Shown piece by piece: positions 62,484 to 64,000 of a stretch of 64,000 nucleotides of DNA. The DNA is from Granulicella aggregans (GTDB lineage Bacteria; Acidobacteriota; Terriglobia; Terriglobales; Acidobacteriaceae), in NCBI RefSeq assembly GCF_025685565.1, contig NZ_JAGSYE010000001.1:2108001-2172000 (forward strand). The letters run 5' to 3'. The notes under the pieces were generated by a model, which worked only from the letters and a program-made list of their open reading frames with translations, did not search any database and was not told the origin of the DNA. How positions within the stretch are numbered: the stretch's first letter is position 1; every line of letters starts with the position of its first letter. A program made the translations under genes and the position numbers.

Positions 62484-62927
62484 CTACTCCGACTTCACAA
62501 TTTGGCCACGAACTTCACCACCCGGATTGGCGCTGGTGTGCAGGTTGAAGTACCACTTGCCATCCAGCAGGTCCTTTGCCTGTTCCGGTGTGATGGTGGC
62601 TTTACCGTCGAGCGGGCTGGCGATAGGCGTTACCTTAATGGGAAGCTGTGGTTTGGCGTTCGCGCCTTCCGCGGCCGGTCCATGGAAGTGCGCGGCAACG
62701 GCAGGCCCGGTCAGGCCACTGAACTCAATGTGGTACTTGAATTCGTTGGTATCTGTGTCGAGAGTGCCAGTCAACGTTCCCGTTCCCGCGACGTCCTTGG
62801 CAGGCACTTCTGAAGCGCCCTTTATGTCAGCCTTGAGATTCACAATGGCGGCATGTGCTGCGAGAGAGGCAAAGGTCAGTGCGGATGCAGCGACCAACGA
62901 GCGAAACGTACTTTGTAGATTGATCAA
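62484..62927 (-). CDS. CHRD domain protein, exported
   Basis: A 147-residue protein: signal peptide to about residue 27 (ALTFASLAAHA), then a single CHRD domain with the usual segments: IKGASEVPAKDVAGTGTLTGTLD, HIEFSGLTGPAVAAHFHGPA, and LLDGKWYFNLHTSANPGGEVRGQI. The conserved His residues of AHFHGP and LHT are there. CHRD proteins occur in extracellular matrices and in redox or metal-related settings; function is not known. It lies 49 bases after the LanC-like gene. Confidence 0.92.
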   Translation of the reverse strand: MINLQSTFRSLVAASALTFASLAAHAAIVNLKADIKGASEVPAKDVAGTGTLTGTLDTDTNEFKYHIEFSGLTGPAVAAHFHGPAAEGANAKPQLPIKVTPIASPLDGKATITPEQAKDLLDGKWYFNLHTSANPGGEVRGQIVKSE

Positions 62928-62976
62928 GTGTTCCTCCTGGTAAATAACGCCAAAGCACTTCTAAGAAAAATTGTTG

Positions 62977-64000
62977 TTACGGCTCAAAGACGACTGATGG
63001 GGCTGTCTGTTCGTATGCCACCGAAGCCGCCGTCGACTCCGAGCGACTCGTTGGGAAGGGATTGTCTGGAAATCCGATGGTCTGATATTTCCCCTTTTGA
63101 GCAAGCGAGGCCTGGATCAATGCTGCACCGACTCCTGCCGCCCCGATCGAGTATCCGGTCTCTGCCGAGACATCAGCGGGCTTCACGCGTGTCCATGCCT
63201 GATACCAGCGCGCTCCTTTACCGTCGAAGTTCGTCTGATGGCTCAGCGTGTGTTCCGCAAGCTTATTGGCATAGGCATAGTACTCAGGCTTGCCAGTAGC
63301 AGCCCAAAGACCAAGAAAGAAACTCGTGAGACCAGCCGTGCCGCAGCATTGGCACACGACATTCCAGAGTCCGGGTGTTTGATTCTCCGGAACCTCGCTT
63401 TCGATCACGCCGCGAGCCAGGCGCTCTGTCCAGTCCAGGTATGACGGATCCTCTGTCACCTTGTATAGCTGGTAGAAGAGCCGTGCCGTGCCCGCCGGAC
63501 CGTGGCAGAATCCGAGGTAGTAGACCTCCCGGAGATCCGGGTAGCGATAGGAGATGAGAGCTCCTGTACCTTTTTGCGTGGCGATGTTTTGTAGGTGAAG
63601 TGCACCTTGCGTTGCGGCGTAAAGAAAGCGCTTGTCGCTGGTCTTCTCATAGAGCCGAGCGAGCACATAGGCGACGCCTGCGGTTCCCATTTCGAAGTTC
63701 GGGAAGTACGTTTCGTCGGGAAGGCCTAGCGCGGACGATGGCACTCCCTTCCAACTCAGCCCACCGCCGGGATAGGGTCGCCCCGCCGACAGCAGGCGCT
63801 CACCAGCCCGCGTGGCTGCCCTCGCATAATGCTCATCCTGCAGGGCCTCGCTGGCGTAGAGAAGGTACAGGATGACGCTGCCATCGCCGATGATGCCAGG
63901 CGCGGAGGACCAGGCAAGGCCGTTCGGAATAGTCTTTGCGGAGCCGACGATGTACTCGGTCGCGGCGATGGCAGCCTGTTTGTAATGCACGATGCTCGTA
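62977..64000 (-). CDS. LanC-like protein, N-terminal end outside window
   Basis: At least 340 residues, with the frame open to the window edge; a GTG at 63988-63990 is the first possible start in view, but it is probably internal. The chain is an alpha/alpha toroid with repeats: APGIIGDGSVIL, FEMGTAGVAYVLARLYE, LGFCHGPAGTARLFYQLYK, VVCQCCGTAGLTSFFLGLW and SIGAAGVGAALI. The GFCHG and CQCCG segments supply Cys/His for the zinc site of LanC-type lanthionine cyclases, in partly altered form. No precursor peptide or LanB/LanM gene is in view. The setting, with CHRD and cytochrome genes, suggests an exported or envelope role. The missing N-terminus would tell whether a signal peptide exists. Confidence 0.85.
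   Translation of the reverse strand, partial: TSIVHYKQAAIAATEYIVGSAKTIPNGLAWSSAPGIIGDGSVILYLLYASEALQDEHYARAATRAGERLLSAGRPYPGGGLSWKGVPSSALGLPDETYFPNFEMGTAGVAYVLARLYEKTSDKRFLYAATQGALHLQNIATQKGTGALISYRYPDLREVYYLGFCHGPAGTARLFYQLYKVTEDPSYLDWTERLARGVIESEVPENQTPGLWNVVCQCCGTAGLTSFFLGLWAATGKPEYYAYANKLAEHTLSHQTNFDGKGARWYQAWTRVKPADVSAETGYSIGAAGVGAALIQASLAQKGKYQTIGFPDNPFPTSRSESTAASVAYEQTAPSVVFEP

Noticed and set aside
1-64000. CRISPR array or complete insertion sequence
   Set aside because: No regularly spaced repeats and no transposase or paired terminal repeats were seen.

Overview
The window looks like chromosomal DNA of an acidobacterium of the Terriglobia type (Granulicella/Terriglobus/Edaphobacter-like). 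The signs are three very long Oar-like TonB-dependent receptors with a carboxypeptidase-regulatory N-terminal domain and no SusD partner, a DUF3455 protein, a CHRD protein, small c-type cytochromes, GC-rich codon use with many long antisense open frames, and housekeeping proteins (S2, EF-Ts, MetK, RtcB) of the kind seen in that phylum. The assignment rests on recalled family features; no database search was possible. About 49 protein genes or pseudogenes and one tRNA are supported.

Layout. 0-6 kb: a truncated MFS transporter, ada, small secreted proteins, a transglutaminase-like protein, metK and a RodZ-like HTH membrane protein. 6.2-15.8 kb: a block of polytopic membrane proteins for surface-glycan assembly (Wzy-like polymerase, acyltransferase, FtsX/MacB-type permease, four GT-C-like proteins). 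15.9-16.85 kb: an AT-richer islet with an ImmA/IrrE metallopeptidase overlapping a small two-helix membrane protein. 17.3-20.3 kb: rplM-rpsI, then rpsB and tsf; 20.4-21.6 kb: rtcB. 21.6-26 kb: a leftward operon of a KdpD-like kinase, a KdpE-like regulator, a 69-residue membrane protein and a KimA-like APC potassium transporter. 26.1-29.5 kb: the first TonB receptor. 30.1-34.1 kb: coaBC, panB, panC (pantothenate/CoA) and pyrH. 34.2-45.8 kb: a second acyltransferase, three tandem beta-propeller lipoproteins, an orphan MlaD-type protein, acpS, a HAD-UbiA fusion and a secreted adenosine-deaminase-like hydrolase. 46.1 kb: tRNA-Phe(GAA), followed by an AT-rich scar and a frameshifted cystathionine gamma-synthase fragment. 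47.2-64 kb, all leftward: a Tat-exported HisC-like aminotransferase beside a TonB receptor, an M1 metallopeptidase, a third TonB receptor, and an extracytoplasmic redox group (TlpA-like thioredoxin, monoheme protein, diheme cytochrome, a broken DsbD-N-like gene, a CHRD protein, and a LanC-like protein running off the window).

How the parts work together. The clearest functional units are the potassium module (sensor, regulator, small protein, transporter), CoA precursor synthesis (panB-panC-coaBC), the translation cluster, the glycan-assembly block, and the extracytoplasmic redox group in the last 6 kb. Hairpin terminators separate many of these units.

The less ordinary items are the ImmA-membrane protein pair, the 69-residue protein inside the potassium operon, the Tat-exported aminotransferase-TonB pair, the LanC-CHRD-cytochrome group, and two pseudogenes whose lesions can be read directly.
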